A stretch of 64,000 nt of DNA from Arachis hypogaea (Eukaryota > Streptophyta > Magnoliopsida > Fabales > Fabaceae), in NCBI RefSeq assembly GCF_003086295.3, contig NC_092053.1, forward strand, positions 83,327,671 to 83,391,670, read 5' to 3'. The notes under the pieces are model-generated. The model was not told where the DNA came from and made no database searches. It saw nothing but the letters and a program-made list of their open reading frames with translations. The translations under genes and the position numbers were made by a program. Below, piece by piece: positions 29,001-41,100 of the stretch (its first letter is position 1; each line of letters starts with the position of its first letter).

Positions 29001-30571
29001 TTGAGCAGGAAGATTTTGAATATCTCTTGGATGATGATAAAGGAAGAAAAGTTACTCGCGGAATTTGAGGACCTTAAGTTGGCTATGACTAAGACATCAA
29101 GTGGAGTCCGTTTGGCCCAAATGCATATAACACCAGATTTTAAGATTAGGATTCAGCAAGCGCAAGCACAGGATTCAGAAATGATGACGATGCTGAGACG
29201 GATGAAAGTAGAGGAACCAGAAGCTGTAAGACTAGATCATAGCAGCCTCTGGAGATACAAGAACAGAATTTGTGTGCCTAGCTCTGGAGATTTGCGGCAA
29301 AGGATTCTTGCCGAAGCGCATCAAAGTAGATTTTCTATGCATCCTGGAGTAACAAAGATGTATCAGGATTTGAAACAAATGTTCTGGTGGCCGGGCTTGA
29401 AGAAAGAGGTAGCTGATTATGTCTCAAAATGTTTAACCTGCCAGAAGGTGAAGGTAGAACACCAGAAACCGTCAGGAACCCTGCAACCCTTAGAAATACC
29501 ACAATGGAAATGGGAGCAGATCACTATGGATTTTGTCATGGGATTGCCAAGGACCTCAACAGAACACGATGCCATTTGGGTAATTGTGGACAGGTTGACA
29601 AAATCAGCGCACTTCCTTCCGATTCGAGTTGACTATACATTAGAAAGGCTGGCACGGATATATATTCAAGAAATCATACGATTGCACGGAATACCTTCGT
29701 CAATTGTTTCAGATCGAGATCCGAGGTTTACTTCCAGATTCTGGGGAGCATTCCAGAAAGCATTTGGAACAGAATTGCATATGAGTACAGCATACCATCC
29801 TCAGACAGACGGACAATCAGAGCGGACAATCCAGACTTGGAAGACATGCTAAGATCTTGTGTGATGGATAACCAAGGAAGTTGGGATAGGTATTTACCAT
29901 TGGTCGAGTTCGTCTACAACAACAGTTACCAACAAAGTATCGGGATGGCACCATATGAAGCTCTCTACAGAAGGAGATGTCAGACACCATTGTCTTGGAA
30001 TGACGATGGAGAAGCTAGTGTCTTAGGTCCAGACTTAGCGCAAGAAACTATTGAGAAGATAAAGGGGATCCGCCAGAAGATCCAGACAGCACAGAGCCGT
30101 CAAAAGAGCTATGTCGATAATAGGCGTAGACCCTTAGAGTTTAGTGAGGGAGACCATGTCTTTCTTAAAGTAACCTCGACTACTGGAATAGGTAGAGCCC
30201 TTAAGACTAAAAAGCTTAACCCTCGATACATAGGACCTTTCCAAATACTTAAAAGAGTCGATCTAGTAGCTTATCAAGTAGCCCTTCCTCCATATCTGTC
30301 AAACCTTCATGATGTTTTTCATGCCTCGTAACTTAAGAAATATATTCCCGACAAGAGTCATATTTTACAACCTGAGACAGTACAGTTACGAAACGATTTG
30401 ACATATCAAGCATCACCAGTTCGGATCGTAGAAAGAAGTGATAAGCAGCTAAGAGGCAAAATTGTTCGCTTGGTCAAAGTAGCTTGGGGACAAAGAGGAG
30501 AAGAAGAACACACTTGGGAACTGGAAGATAAGATGAAAGTTGATTACCCGCATCTATTCTCAGGTAACTGA
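26053..30571 (+). pseudogene. R5 gag-pol polyprotein
   Basis: The start MGSRRRGVRE at 26053 opens gag (EGEAEHWWQG, FKDEFYKKYFP). A CX2CX4HX4C zinc knuckle lies at 27088-27129, and the protease motif YDSGAS near 27262. RT follows ([32 protein letters not shown] further on in integrase) with RNase H ([22 protein letters not shown]). The end is the integrase C-terminal domain (LNPRYIGPFQILKRV) and a chromodomain-like remnant. Breaks: stops at 26389, 26584, 26932, 27319, 27735, 27885 and 30329, a frameshift near 27318 and a one-base loss near 29837. Most stops look like C-to-T or G-to-A changes. The RT to integrase core from 27897 to 29850 is still open for 651 codons. The product would be non-functional as a whole. 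Confidence 0.9.
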
Positions 30572-30596
30572 AATTTTGAGGGCAAAATTTTCTTTT

Positions 30597-30608
30597 AGGA
30601 GGATAGAA
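30597..30608 (+). promoter_or_regulatory. R5 polypurine tract
   Basis: AGGAGGATAGAA lies immediately before the 3' LTR start TGTAACAACCCC. Composition and position are typical. Confidence 0.8.
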
Positions 30609-33383
30609 TGTAACAACCCCGGTTTTCGAGTACATGAGATCTTTTCTGAAAGTACGAATTTCTCCGGAAGATCAGTAAGGGCAAAACCTTTGATATATCA
30701 TCAAGTATCTCAATCCTCATTGTCATTATGTCATCTTTAAGTTAGAACCTTTTCCGAGACAAGCTGGATAACGCGGTCGCGAAGAACCTAGTTTTTGAAC
30801 CGTATCGGTTAGGAGTTTTGATTCGGTTTTTTGTAAATAGTCTCAGTTTGACAAATCGGACCCAATTTATGAGAGAAGAGAGATAATAGGATGATATTAT
30901 CATTATATTAGTATTAGAAGCTTCTTGAATGATATTATAAGGTTACCTGATCAGTTTTAGTTAAAAACAGAATAGTCGGTTTAACCGGGTTCACAATTTA
31001 CTGGTGCAGCTTAGCACCAGCACTCTTTGATGACTTTAGCAATGCTAAGGCCTCATTATTCATATTTTATTCTCATAATAAATATGTTAATAGTGTCATT
31101 TATGCTAGTAGCTCAGAAAATAATTTTTAGAGATGTTTTTGCAAGTGTTCCGATACATCTAGTTTTAGTAGTTATACACCTGAGATATTTTAATATTATT
31201 TTAATCCGCCTCTAAGCCAGCCAATCACAACTCACCCTACACCCCCAAAACCCCCAAGGCTGGCTCATTTTCACTTTGTGGCCGAAAATAGGTAGAGAGA
31301 AAAAGAGAGAAAAGTTATTAGTTCCAAATCTTCAAAGCTTGATTTCTGCTGAACTAAAACTCAAATCAAAATTCCAATCCGACCAAAATGATCCTCTCTT
31401 CTTTCTCTACATGATCATATGACTTATCAAGGCTGGGATCAAGGTGAGTTGGCTGCACCATCTCTCTTTTGATTCGGTTTCAAGGAAACATGTTTAAATA
31501 TGTGTTTTCTTGATGTGATTTAGGAGGAAAAAGTGCTTAAGGACCACCTAAAAGTTTGAATAAATTAGGAGCAGCAAAACCAGGTAGGGTGTCACGAAAT
31601 TAATCTTGATTATTTGTGTTTGAGTTTTTTGAATGTTGTATTATTTGGCTGTGCTAAAAATTGGTTGCATATATGATTGATTCTTGGTGAAAATTTGGTG
31701 AAATTTTGATGAAATTTGATGAAATTCAAGCTTTAAAGTTCATGTTCTTGGGCAGCTGGAAAAACGAAATCCTAAGCTTAAATTGAGGTTCAATTTATGT
31801 TGAAATCATGTAGAAAAGATGGGGTTTTAGTGGCTGCAATTTTATTTTGAATTATGGTAAAAATTGGTTGCTGAAAAGACTGAAAAACGGGTAAAAACAG
31901 AGAAAGAATCTGAAGAATTTATGAAGAACATGAAGAACACTTTGAGTGTGATGAAGAACAATGAAGAACCGGCCTTAGATCTTAAAAAGGGCAAGGAAGT
32001 AAAATTTTTGATGTTTTAGGGGTTGTTTGGTAATTTCTGAAAGTTATGGCGGTAAAAGTAGAAATATTAAAAGTTACAGGTGGTAAAAAGTGAATTTTAA
32101 AGGTTAAAAGTAAAAGTAAATTAATTTTCGAAAATTTAATGATAAAATAATAAAAAAATAAAAAAATATTAAATAATAATATTTAATTAAAAATAATATT
32201 TTAATAAATATAATAAAATAATGCGAAAAAGACAGTTTTCTATAAAAGCATTAGAAGGACAACTTTAAGCGCAGAATCTCATAATTACCTTCATAAAACA
32301 CTTAGCGAGTGGTAAAAACATATTAGTGAGGCAAAGATAAATAAAAGATAAAAAATTGAAGAAAAGATAAAAATCGAAGAAAAAGTCTGTAATGTTTTAA
32401 TGACAGAAAAACAGACAGAGACTAGTGAACGAACTAGGGCAATGTAGTTAGTCCTTGAATTGCGAATAGAGTTAGGTATTATATGAAAAGTTAAACTGTT
32501 TCAGTATAGACTTAATGAACCTACACTTGGGGCAGGCTAACTAATCATACCGAAATTTTCATAAGCTTTAAATACATACGTTAAACAGAGAAAGCAGAAT
32601 AAAGTAAAGAAGCACAGAAAAAAGAACAAACAGAGCAGAATAAAGAGACAAAGCAAAGAGAGTAATATGATAAAGAGCAGAGGACCTATTGAGAGGTCAT
32701 TTGTTGCATTAAGGCAACCTCAGAGATATCTATATGTTAATCTGCTGCATTGTGGCAGTCAGATAGATAATGGTGCAACCACTGAGAAACGCTTTCCTAC
32801 GGTACAGATCCATATTTTATTTCTGTAAGGCAGATGGGTTATTTCCTGCTACAGAGTACCGTGACCACCTATTCCATTTCTGTAGTGGCAGAGGGGTTAT
32901 TTCCTGTATACAGAAGGTGTTTCGGCATACATCCCTGCAGTGGCAGATGTGTTATTTCCTGCGTGCAGTGGACCCTGTGGTGGCAAAGGTGTTATTTCCT
33001 GTACACAAGGGTATAGCCAACAGGAAAGCCATATCCAGCTGGTAATGCTGGGTTACGTCGGGAGCGGGTAGAAACCGACAAATGAGCTCATTACCTGTAC
33101 TAGGACTAGGCATGCATCATTCTTGTCTGCGTATTATTCTCTGTTGCATTCCTACTTGTGTTTGATCTATTTCTTTATGTTTGTTTGCTCGAGTGTTATG
33201 TCTGTGCTCTATCTTCTTATTCTTCTGCTTGTGTTATGTTCTTTGTTTTTCTATCTATTTCTAACTTCTGTTTACTACAATACTGTATTCTATTATCCAT
33301 CTGTTAATCGAAAATAAATAAATGAACGTAACTAACAACCCCAACCCTACTAAGAACTCCCCAGTTCTTACCCCTTCTCTCTG
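30609..33383 (+). repeat. R5 3' LTR, 5' part (about 2.8 kb)
   Basis: It begins TGTAACAACCCC after the polypurine tract. Homology to the LTR type ends near 33383, where minus-strand gag of R6 starts; the terminal 0.6 kb is lost. Around 32828-33003 the words GGTTATTTCCTG and GTGTTATTTCCTG recur four times about every 50 bp. No gene is supported within it. Confidence 0.7.
32828..33005 (+). repeat. Short tandem repeat in R5 LTR
   Basis: Four imperfect units of about 50 bp, each containing GGCAGA or GGCAAA followed by G(T)GTTATTTCCTG. The ORFs 32770-33045 and 32834-33016 only read through these units. Confidence 0.7.
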
Positions 33384-34218
33384 AGGCATCCCATTACTCA
33401 CAGGATTCCTTTCAGAAGTGTACATGAACTGGTTATTTGCAACCATGTCAATGAGTTCATGAGCTTCTGCAGGCGTTTTCTTTAGGTGAATGGATCCGCC
33501 TACAGAATGGTCCAGTGACATCTTTGATAGCTCAGACAGACCATCATAGAATATATCCAGGATGGTCCATTCTGAAAGCATGTCAGAAGGACACTTTTTG
33601 GTCAGTTGCTTATATCTCTCCCAAGCTTCATAGAGGGATTCACCTTCTTTCTGTCTGAAGGTTTGAACATCCACTCTAAGCTTACTAAGCTTTTGAGGAG
33701 GAAAGAACTTGGCTAAGAAAGCCGTGACCAGCTTATCCCAAGAGTTCAGGCTTTCCTTAGGTTGAGAGTCCAACCATATTCTAGCTCTGTCTCTTATAGC
33801 AAACAGGAAAAGCATAAGCCTGTAGACCTCGGAATCAACCCCATTGGTCTTAACAGTATCACAGATCTACAAGAATTCAGTTAAGAACTGAAAAGGATCT
33901 TCTGATGGAAGTCCATGAAACTTGCAGTTCTGTTGCATCAGAGAAACTAATTAAGGTTTAAACTCAAAATTGTTTGCTCCAATGGCAGGGATTGAGATGC
34001 TTCTTCCATGTAAGTTGAAATTTGGTGCAGTAAAATCACCAAGCATCTTCCTTGCATTGTTATTATTTTCGGCCATGTCTCCTTCTTTTTCGAAAATTTC
34101 TGTCAGATTTTCTCCAGAGAGTTGTGCTTTAGCTTCCCTTAGCTTCCTCTTCAGAGTCCTTTCAGGTTCAGGATCAGCCTCAACAAGAATGTTCTTATCC
34201 TTGTTCCTGCTCGTATGA
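33384..34218 (-). pseudogene. R6 gag fragment
   Basis: The minus strand encodes a retrotransposon gag domain: GDFTAPNF after MAENNNNARK (Met at 34074-34076), then MLFLFAIRDRARIWLDSQP, LSKLRVDVQTFRQ, LYEAWERYKQLTKKCP and SMDHS-like HSVGGSIHLKKTP. This is the same gag family as R4 and R8 but a separate branch. Upstream of that Met the frame stays open to about 34218 (EADPEPERTLKRKLREAKA), so the true start may be further upstream or spliced. In-frame stops occur in 33830-33965. It is truncated at the C-terminal side. Confidence 0.8.
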
Positions 34219-36071
34219 AAAAGAAGAAAACAGAAAAGAAGAGGAATCCTTTATGGCACAGTATAGAGATTCCTTTATGTGAGTAGAAGAAGAAAAGAAT
34301 AGAAGAAGAGAAATTCGAACACCAGGAGGAAAAGAGGGTTCAGATTTTTTAAAAGAAGAGAAGTGTTAGTAAATAAATAAATAATTAGAAGGAGATGAGA
34401 GAGAAGAATTTTCGAAAATAATTGAAAAGAAAAAATATTTTTGTTTTTAATTTAAATTTAAAGTTAAAATTCGAAAGTTTAAAAAAAAGAAAAATTAAAT
34501 TAAATTAAATTAAAATTTAAAACAATTAGTTAATTAAAAAGGAATTTTGAAAAAGAGGAGGGTGATTTTCGAAAATTAGAGAGAATTAGTTAGGTAGTTT
34601 TGAAAAAGATAAGAATTAAACAAAAAGATAAGATTAATTGAAAAAAGATTTAAAAATCAATTTTGAAAAGATAAGAGGTTAGAAAAGATTTTGAAATTGA
34701 TTTTGAAAAAGATGTGATTGAAACTTATTTTGAGAAAGATTTAAAAAAGAAATTTAAAAAGATTTCATTTTGAAAATTAAAGTTGATTACTTGACTAACA
34801 AGAAACAAAAAGATATGATTTTAAAATTTAAAGATTGAACCTTTCTTAAGAGGCAAGTAACAAACTTTAAAATTTTTGAGTTAATCACATTAATTGTTAG
34901 TAAAGATTTTGAAATTATGAAACAAAATAAGAAAAAGATTTTTGAGAATCAAATTGAAATTTTCGAAAATATAAAAGAAAAAGTGAAAAAGATTTGATTT
35001 TTGAAAAAGGTTTGAAAAAGATAGAATATTTAAATTGAAAATTTAATTTGACTCATAAGAAACAACTAGATTTTAAAAATTTTTGAAAAAGTCAAGTCAA
35101 ATATTCGAATTTTATGAGAAGAAAAGGGAAAGATATTTTTTTGATTTTTGAATTTTTAATGATGGAAGAGAAAAACATGAAAAATACTTAATGCATGAAA
35201 GTTTTGGATCAAAACAAATGATGCATGCAAGAATACTATGAATGTCAAGATGAACGCCAAGAACACTTTGAATGTCAAGATGAACACCAAGAACTTATTT
35301 TTGAAACTTTTTGAGAAAAGAAAAACATGTAAGACACCAAACTTAGAAATTTTCAAACTTTAGACACCAACATATTGAAAATGCATATGAAAAACAAGAA
35401 AAGACACAAAACAAGAAAATATGAAGATCAAACAAGAAGACTTACTAAGAACAACTTGAAGATCATGAAGAATGCAATGCATGAATTTTCGAAAAATTTT
35501 AATGAAATTAAAAAAGATGCTTTTTCCACACCAAACTTAAAAATTGACACAAGACTCAAACAAGAAACACAAAATTATTTTTGATTTTATGATTTTATTA
35601 AAATTTTTTGGCATTTTTCGAAAATTATTTGGAAAAAGCAAAATAAGGATTTTAAAATTTTTAATAGGAATTCCAGGAATCTTGCAATGTTAGTCTAAAG
35701 CTCCAGTCAAGCCAGCCAAGCTTTCAGTGAAAGCTCCTGTCCAAAACACTAGACATGGCCAATGGCCAGCCAAGCTTTAGCAAATACAAATCAGACATAC
35801 AACAACTGATACTTCATTCAACTTGCTTCTGTGCTGATGAGTGGAAGCCTCGTTCCAAAAGAATTAGACATGGCTTTACAGCCAGCCAGGCTTCAACATG
35901 TTTCATAAAACTCTAGAATTCTTTCTTAAAAATTATGTAGAACATAAAATAATTTATTTTTAAAATTTTTTTTTCAAAAATAAGAATAATAAAAACAAAA
36001 AGCATAAAATTAAAATAAAATTACCTAATCTGAGCAACAAGATGAACCTTCAGTTGTCCAAACTCGAACAA
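34219..36071 (-). other. R6 leader between primer site and gag
   Basis: About 1.85 kb of non-coding DNA. The part near gag (34330-35160) is very A-rich on the plus strand, with many TTGAAAAAGAT words. Two ACACCAAACTT boxes lie at about 35334 and 35522. At 35740-35915 the phrase TAGACATGGC followed by AGCCAGCCAAGCTT or similar occurs twice, an old duplication of about 150 bp. Confidence 0.6.
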
Positions 36072-36089
36072 TCTCCGGCAACGGCGCCA
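36072..36089 (-). promoter_or_regulatory. Primer-binding site, tRNA-Asp type (R6)
   Basis: The minus strand reads TGGCGCCGTTGCCGGAGA, differing by one base from the complement of the plant tRNA-Asp 3' end. It lies six bases from the LTR. Confidence 0.85.
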
Positions 36090-36095
36090 AAAAAT

Positions 36096-37790
36096 TGGTG
36101 CACAAAATTGTGATAATCAACAATGGCGCCAATGACTTGGTACTCTCAAACGTGATTCACACACTTTGTCATAACTTCGCACAACTAACCAGCAAGTGCA
36201 CTGGGTCGTCCAAGTAATAAACCTTACATGAGTAAGGGTCGATCCCACGGAGATTGTCGGCTTGAAGCAAGCTATGGTCACCTTGTAAATCTCAGTCAGG
36301 CGGATTCAGATGGTTATAGAGAATTGATAATTAAAACATAATTAAAATATAAACTAGGATAGAGATACTTATGTAATTCATTGGTGAGAATTTCAGATAA
36401 GCGTATAGAGATGCTTTCGTTCTTCCTGAACCTCTGCTTTCCTGCTGTCTTCATCGCATCATTCCTACTCCCTTCCATGGCAAGCTTATACAGGGCATCA
36501 CCGTTGTCAATGGCTACATCCCGTCCTCTCAGTGAAAATGGTCCAAAATGTGCTGTCATCGCACGACTATTCATCTGTCGGTTCTCGATCATACTGGAAT
36601 AGGATTCAGTCATCCTTTTGCATCTGTCACTACGCCCAACACTCGCGAGTTTGAAGCTCGTCACAGCCATCCCTTCCCAGATCCTACTCGGAATACCACA
36701 GACAAGGTTTAGACTTTTCGGATCTCAAGAATGGCCACCAATAATTCTAGCCCATACCACGAAGACTCTGATCTCATGGAATGGAAGGCTCGGTTGTCAG
36801 GCGAGGCAACCATGCGTCATGAACCAGAAGGCTAAGAGATATGCACTTAAGCGATTGCAAGTAGAATGGAGGTGGTTGTCAGGAACACGTACATGGGTGA
36901 GAATGGTGATGAGTGTCACGGATCATCACCTTCCTCAGGTTGAAGAACAAGTGTATATCTTAGATAAGAAATAGGCTTGAGTTGAATAGAAAAACAATAG
37001 TACTTTGCATTAATTCATGAGGTACAGCAGAGCTCCACACCTTAATCTATGGTGTGTAGAAACTCTACCGTTGAAAATACATAAGAACGAGGCCCAAGCA
37101 TGGCCGAATGGCCAGCCTCCCCAAATGGCATATGAATTCGAAATTAAGGGAAAAGGACCCCTAGTACAATAGTAAAGAGTTCTATTTTTGCTAAACTAGT
37201 TACTAGGGTTACAGAAATAGGTAAATGATGCAGAAATCCACTTCCGGGGCACACTTGGTGTGTGCTTGGGCTGAGCATTGAAGCTTTCACGTGGAGAGTT
37301 CTTTCTTGGAGTTAAATGCCATTTTATAACCTGTTTCTGGCGTTTAACTCCACTTTGCAACCTGTTTCTGGCCTTTGACTCCAGAATAGGGCAGGGAGCT
37401 GGCGTTGAACGCGAGTTTGCGTCATCTAAACTCGGGCAAAGTATGGACTATTATATATTGATGGAAAGCCTTGGATGTTTACTTTCTAACACAATTGAGA
37501 GAGCGTCATTTGGAGTTCTGTAGCTCCAGAAAATCCACTTTGAGTGCAGGGAGGTCATAATCCAATAGCATCTGCAGTCCTTCTTCAACCTCTGAATCTG
37601 ATTTTTGCTCAAGTCCCTCAATTTCAACCAGAAAATACCTGAAATCATAGAAAAACACACAAACTCATAGTAAAGTCTAGAAATGTGAATTTTATTTAAA
37701 AACTAATAAAAATATATTAAAAACTAACTAAATCATACTAAAAACTATGTAAAAATAATGCCAAAAAGCGTATAAATTATCCGCTCATCA
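36096..37790 (-). repeat. R6 5' LTR (about 1.7 kb)
   Basis: The plus-strand ends are TGGTGCACAAAATTG and CCGCTCATCA; the minus strand starts TGATGAGCGG. It carries the U5-type box (GGTCGATCCCAC near 36237) close to the primer site. At 37308-37321 and 37338-37351, GGAGTTAAATGCCA pairs with TGGCGTTTAACTCC through one G-U pair, so this LTR also has a U3 hairpin. ORFs 36314-36670 and 36618-36974 are not supported. Confidence 0.8.
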
Positions 37791-38138
37791 ATAAGATCCC
37801 CACTTGTGCTTCTAACTTTGTGATTGCTGCGCCTTGATTTTTTAGATTTGACCTGTATTCTTCTTGATTAGCATCTATCCTTTTTTCAGTCTGTGCTTGT
37901 CTCTCCATAAGGGTGGAGACTGCCCCTATAATCTGTGATGACAGTTGTGCTATTGCAGCCTCCATCCTCTCAATGTTGCTCTTGATTTCACATGGTTGCA
38001 TAGTTGAGGGGGGTGTGTCTTGATTGAGGTTGTTGTGTGTAGGTTGGTTGCTATTGTATGATGTGTTTTGTGAGTTATGGTAGGGTCTATGGTTGCCTGT
38101 TTGATGGTTGGGGTTGGGAGTGGAATGTTGATTTGATA
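37791..38138 (-). pseudogene. Gag C-terminal fragment beside R7
   Basis: The minus strand encodes IERMEAAIAQLSSQI and ITKLEAQVGILL, a coiled-coil segment like the one after gag in R8 (RIEGMMATMSQDI and LKRMESQVGELSQ). The frame is broken and both ends are cut, on the left by the R6 LTR and on the right by the truncated R7 LTR. It is a scrap of another gag of this lineage. Confidence 0.6.
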
Positions 38139-41087
38139 TAACTCATCAATCTTGATGATATCTCCAATCAATCAGGCTCAAAATCTTAATTCAAAATCAT
38201 TCTTGGCCCATTTACTTTTAAGTAACAAACGTAGTCAATTCACAGCTAGCCAAGAATCACTTTTCAAAACGGAGCCACTTTCCACATCTTTCCAATACTT
38301 CCAAAGATCTCAAAACCATGCCAAGTTCAAAATCTCTTTGAAAGACTCAAAATCATTCATTTCTAAATCAAGATTTGGTCGTAAGATTCTTCAGCGGAGT
38401 CTCAAGACTTCAGGGGAGAATAACCTAACTCATTTCTTAAATTCCTTGAAAACCTCCGAAACTTTAACTTCTTGAGTTGAATAAATAGAATAGGGTTTAA
38501 ACCCAAAACCAAATCGTGTTTCCAATTATTCCGCACCAATTTCAAAACCAACCAAACTTAAGCCAAAACCAAATCATTTTTAAACCAAAAACCAATTTCA
38601 GTTTCATTCTTAAATCTGTTTCCAAGGGCTCGGGAAGTGTTTCAATTTTAATAAATCAAAGTTCCAGAAAATACTTCAAGCTCTTCCTAAATATCGTAAA
38701 GTGAAATAGATTAATTGAAAACCACGTTTATTTTAAACCCATTAAAACCCCCTCCAAAATCTGTTTACGTAAATCAATTTCCAAAACATAAAAATTTCAC
38801 ACTTAAATTGATTTTTAAGGCATAATTCCTTTCTTAATAATTACATCCAAGATATAGAGATTTTCCTACTAAGGCAAGTTCAAACATAATGTATTTCTCA
38901 AATATTTAAGTCAAAGCATAATTCATTCTTTTCCAAAATAACAATTGCAATCAAAATCTCAGATTTTCTAGAAATTTCGGCAGCATCTCCCCTAAAACTT
39001 GGACTTTGCCACCCTTTTCGGGTCCCAACAAAACCAATCATCAATCCTTTCTGACAGGTTCAAGACTAAATCAGTTTCCAATAAAACAAAACTCAACTTT
39101 CAAATTATCAAAAATCATTCAAATCAACCAATCCAGAAATCTCCAATTTATCGAAATCAGACATTGTTACAATCAAACAAGCACCCATATTCATTCAAGA
39201 TAAAACCAGACAATTCATAAGACTCACATAACCACCAGAAATACATTTTGTACAGCATATCTATTTATAACAACTTCCACTTTAAAATGAATCAGTTTGT
39301 ATAAAAAGCCCCTACCTCGATATGTTGAAATCACAACCCAAACTCGCTAATTGACTACAGTCAAAACCTCAGCTCCAACCCGCTTTCTCAGCAACCACAA
39401 CCACTCTAATCGCAACATATAATAGCCGAGATTAACTCTCATAACAATGAATGCTACAACACCTCAACGTATAATGGAGCAGTAACAAGAGGGCTTTCAG
39501 ATCGAGACGCTTACCGAACGAATAAGGAACGGCTGAACCGAAATAGCGGCGGTCTCCGAATTGGCTTGGCGGCAGCCCGGCAGCCACCTCAAATGGCAGC
39601 GGTGACCCAGACTTCAGCAACAACAACTGAAATTAACATGCAACGACAATGAAGCTTCCAGAAACCCAAAGGAAACGAAGACCAACTTAAACCCTTACCG
39701 GCCGTGGCGTTCCCGGCGGCAGCAGCAACGGCATGGAATTCCGGTGACGCAGCAGTAGCGCAAGCACGACAACGGCGAGGCCAGCAACGCGGCAGCGACA
39801 GTAGCTCCGCGGCGGTTCTCCCTCTCTTCTTTGCGAATGGCGACTGGCAGCAGGGAGGGTGGATGGCGGCGGCGCAAGCAATGGGACGCGGCGGCGAACT
39901 CCTTCCCGTGGTGACTCCCTCGCGAGTCTTCTCTCTCTGCCCGATCTCTCTCTCTCGTCATGCTCGCCGGCAGAGGCAAGATGGCGACGACACAACCCAG
40001 GCGGTAGCTCTCCGGTGCGGATCTTGGCTCGCGCTCGCCTCTTCTCTCTCCTCCATGGTTGGCGATGGTGGCGACGGGAAGAAGCTCGACGGCGTCCTCT
40101 TCCCGCAAGCTTTCTCCCTCAGCACGACGGCGTGGTGACCTAGCGGCAAGACGGCGCAACTCTCGAGTGGCTCCTCCCTCCCCTGGCGACAGCAACGGCG
40201 ACGGCGCTCCTCGCCGGCACCGCATCATCCCTCTTTCCCGATTCCTCACTCTCTCTCCGTTCCGACCTCCTGGCGGCGTCATGACGACGGCGACGGTGGA
40301 AGTGACGCCCACCGGCGCCACCTCCTTTCCTTCCTCCTCTCTTTCCCCTCCGGTCCTCCCCCTCTTCTCTTTTTCCCTTTCTATCTCTTCCTTTCTTCAT
40401 TTTGTTTGCAGCTACTGCTGCTGTTGTTTGGGTTAGGTGCACTAGTGTGCACTGGGTCAGGGGAACCGGGTAACCGGGTAGGGTTTCCAGGGTTAGAGTT
40501 GTGTATGTTGAGTTTTAGGATTATGGTAAAATTAGGTACAAGGGTAACTTTGTAATTTCAAATAAAATAGGGATAATATGGTAATTGAAAATAAATTCTA
40601 ATCCAACAATAATAATATATATAAAATACTATTTGATAATCCATTTTGCAAATTATTTTTAATAAAATATTCAAATCCAAAAATTAGAAATAATATACGA
40701 AATTTCTTTATTTTCCAAAATAGTAGTATCAATATTTTAAAATATTAATTATTTAGTCCAAATCATATAAAAATCCTTATTATTTTACAACTACAAACTT
40801 TATAATTTAAATATATAAAATAACTCAATAATTATAAAATTAGATAAAATCTTAATTTAATTAGCCCAAACTCATTATTTTTAGTTTTCTAGAACTTTAA
40901 GTTGTGAATAGAGAAATACTCCATAAGCATAGAGTTTGGATAAAAACCTTAATTTATTTCAAATCCAATTAATCAAAACTACCTTTAATTACCTTCAATA
41001 AGATAATTTATGAAATTAAAAATATAAATAAATATATGATTTGAGATTAGTTCAAAATAGGACTTCTCGAAAGTCTTGGGTCTTACA
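38139..41087 (-). repeat. R7 3' LTR, truncated (about 2.95 kb)
   Basis: It matches the right LTR from TAACTCATCAATC onward and ends GGTCTTACA. Compared with the right copy it lacks 22 bases near 39345 (right copy about 58289-58311), with short homology at the break, and has scattered base changes. It contains a GC-rich island at 39690-40440. Confidence 0.85.
39690..40440 (-). other. GC-rich island in the R7 LTR (left copy)
   Basis: This block is strikingly GC-rich within an LTR that is otherwise AT-rich. It holds long overlapping ORFs on both strands, for example 208 codons on the minus strand at 39695-40321 and 144 codons on the plus strand at 39704-40138. The predicted products are dominated by Arg, Ala and Gly, as expected from composition. 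The minus-strand frame is broken relative to the right copy. I do not call a gene here. Confidence 0.5.
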
Positions 41088-41100
41088 TTCCACCCACCTT
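41088..41100 (-). promoter_or_regulatory. R7 polypurine tract
   Basis: The minus strand reads AAGGTGGGTGGAA immediately before the LTR start TGTAAGACCC. It is preceded by TTTTCGAGGACGAAAATTTT, a phrase commonly found before the tract in Ty3/gypsy elements. Confidence 0.75.

Larger units (their letters stand above)
25171..33383 (+). mobile_element. R5: chromovirus-like Ty3/gypsy element (Del/Tekay type)
   Basis: The layout is a partial 5' LTR, tRNA-Met primer site, gag-pol in one long frame with several breaks, polypurine tract and a partial 3' LTR. A CCHC zinc finger, the RT motif FIDDILIYS, an HHCC-type integrase and a degraded chromodomain-like end support a chromovirus; Del/Tekay is my best lineage guess. 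The left LTR keeps only its last 0.67 kb and the right LTR only its first 2.8 kb, so both ends of the element have been lost. Confidence 0.8.
33384..37790 (-). mobile_element. R6: LTR retrotransposon, 5' end only
   Basis: On the minus strand: 5' LTR (37790-36096), tRNA-Asp primer site, a long AT-rich leader and the N-terminal half of gag, cut at about 33384 by the junction with R5. Protease, pol and 3' LTR are gone. The LTR start TGATGAGCGGATAATTTATA is one I recall as very abundant in peanut. Confidence 0.75.

Noticed and set aside
33123..33317. Hydrophobic 64-codon ORF that looks like a membrane protein
   Set aside because: T-rich LTR sequence of R5 yields Leu/Phe/Tyr-rich frames by composition.
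36314..36974. Two ORFs of 118 codons in the R6 LTR
   Set aside because: They overlap on opposite strands within an LTR, with no recognisable domain.
39695..40442. Long minus- and plus-strand ORFs in the GC-rich island
   Set aside because: Composition-driven; frames on both strands are open and the frame structure differs between the two R7 LTRs.
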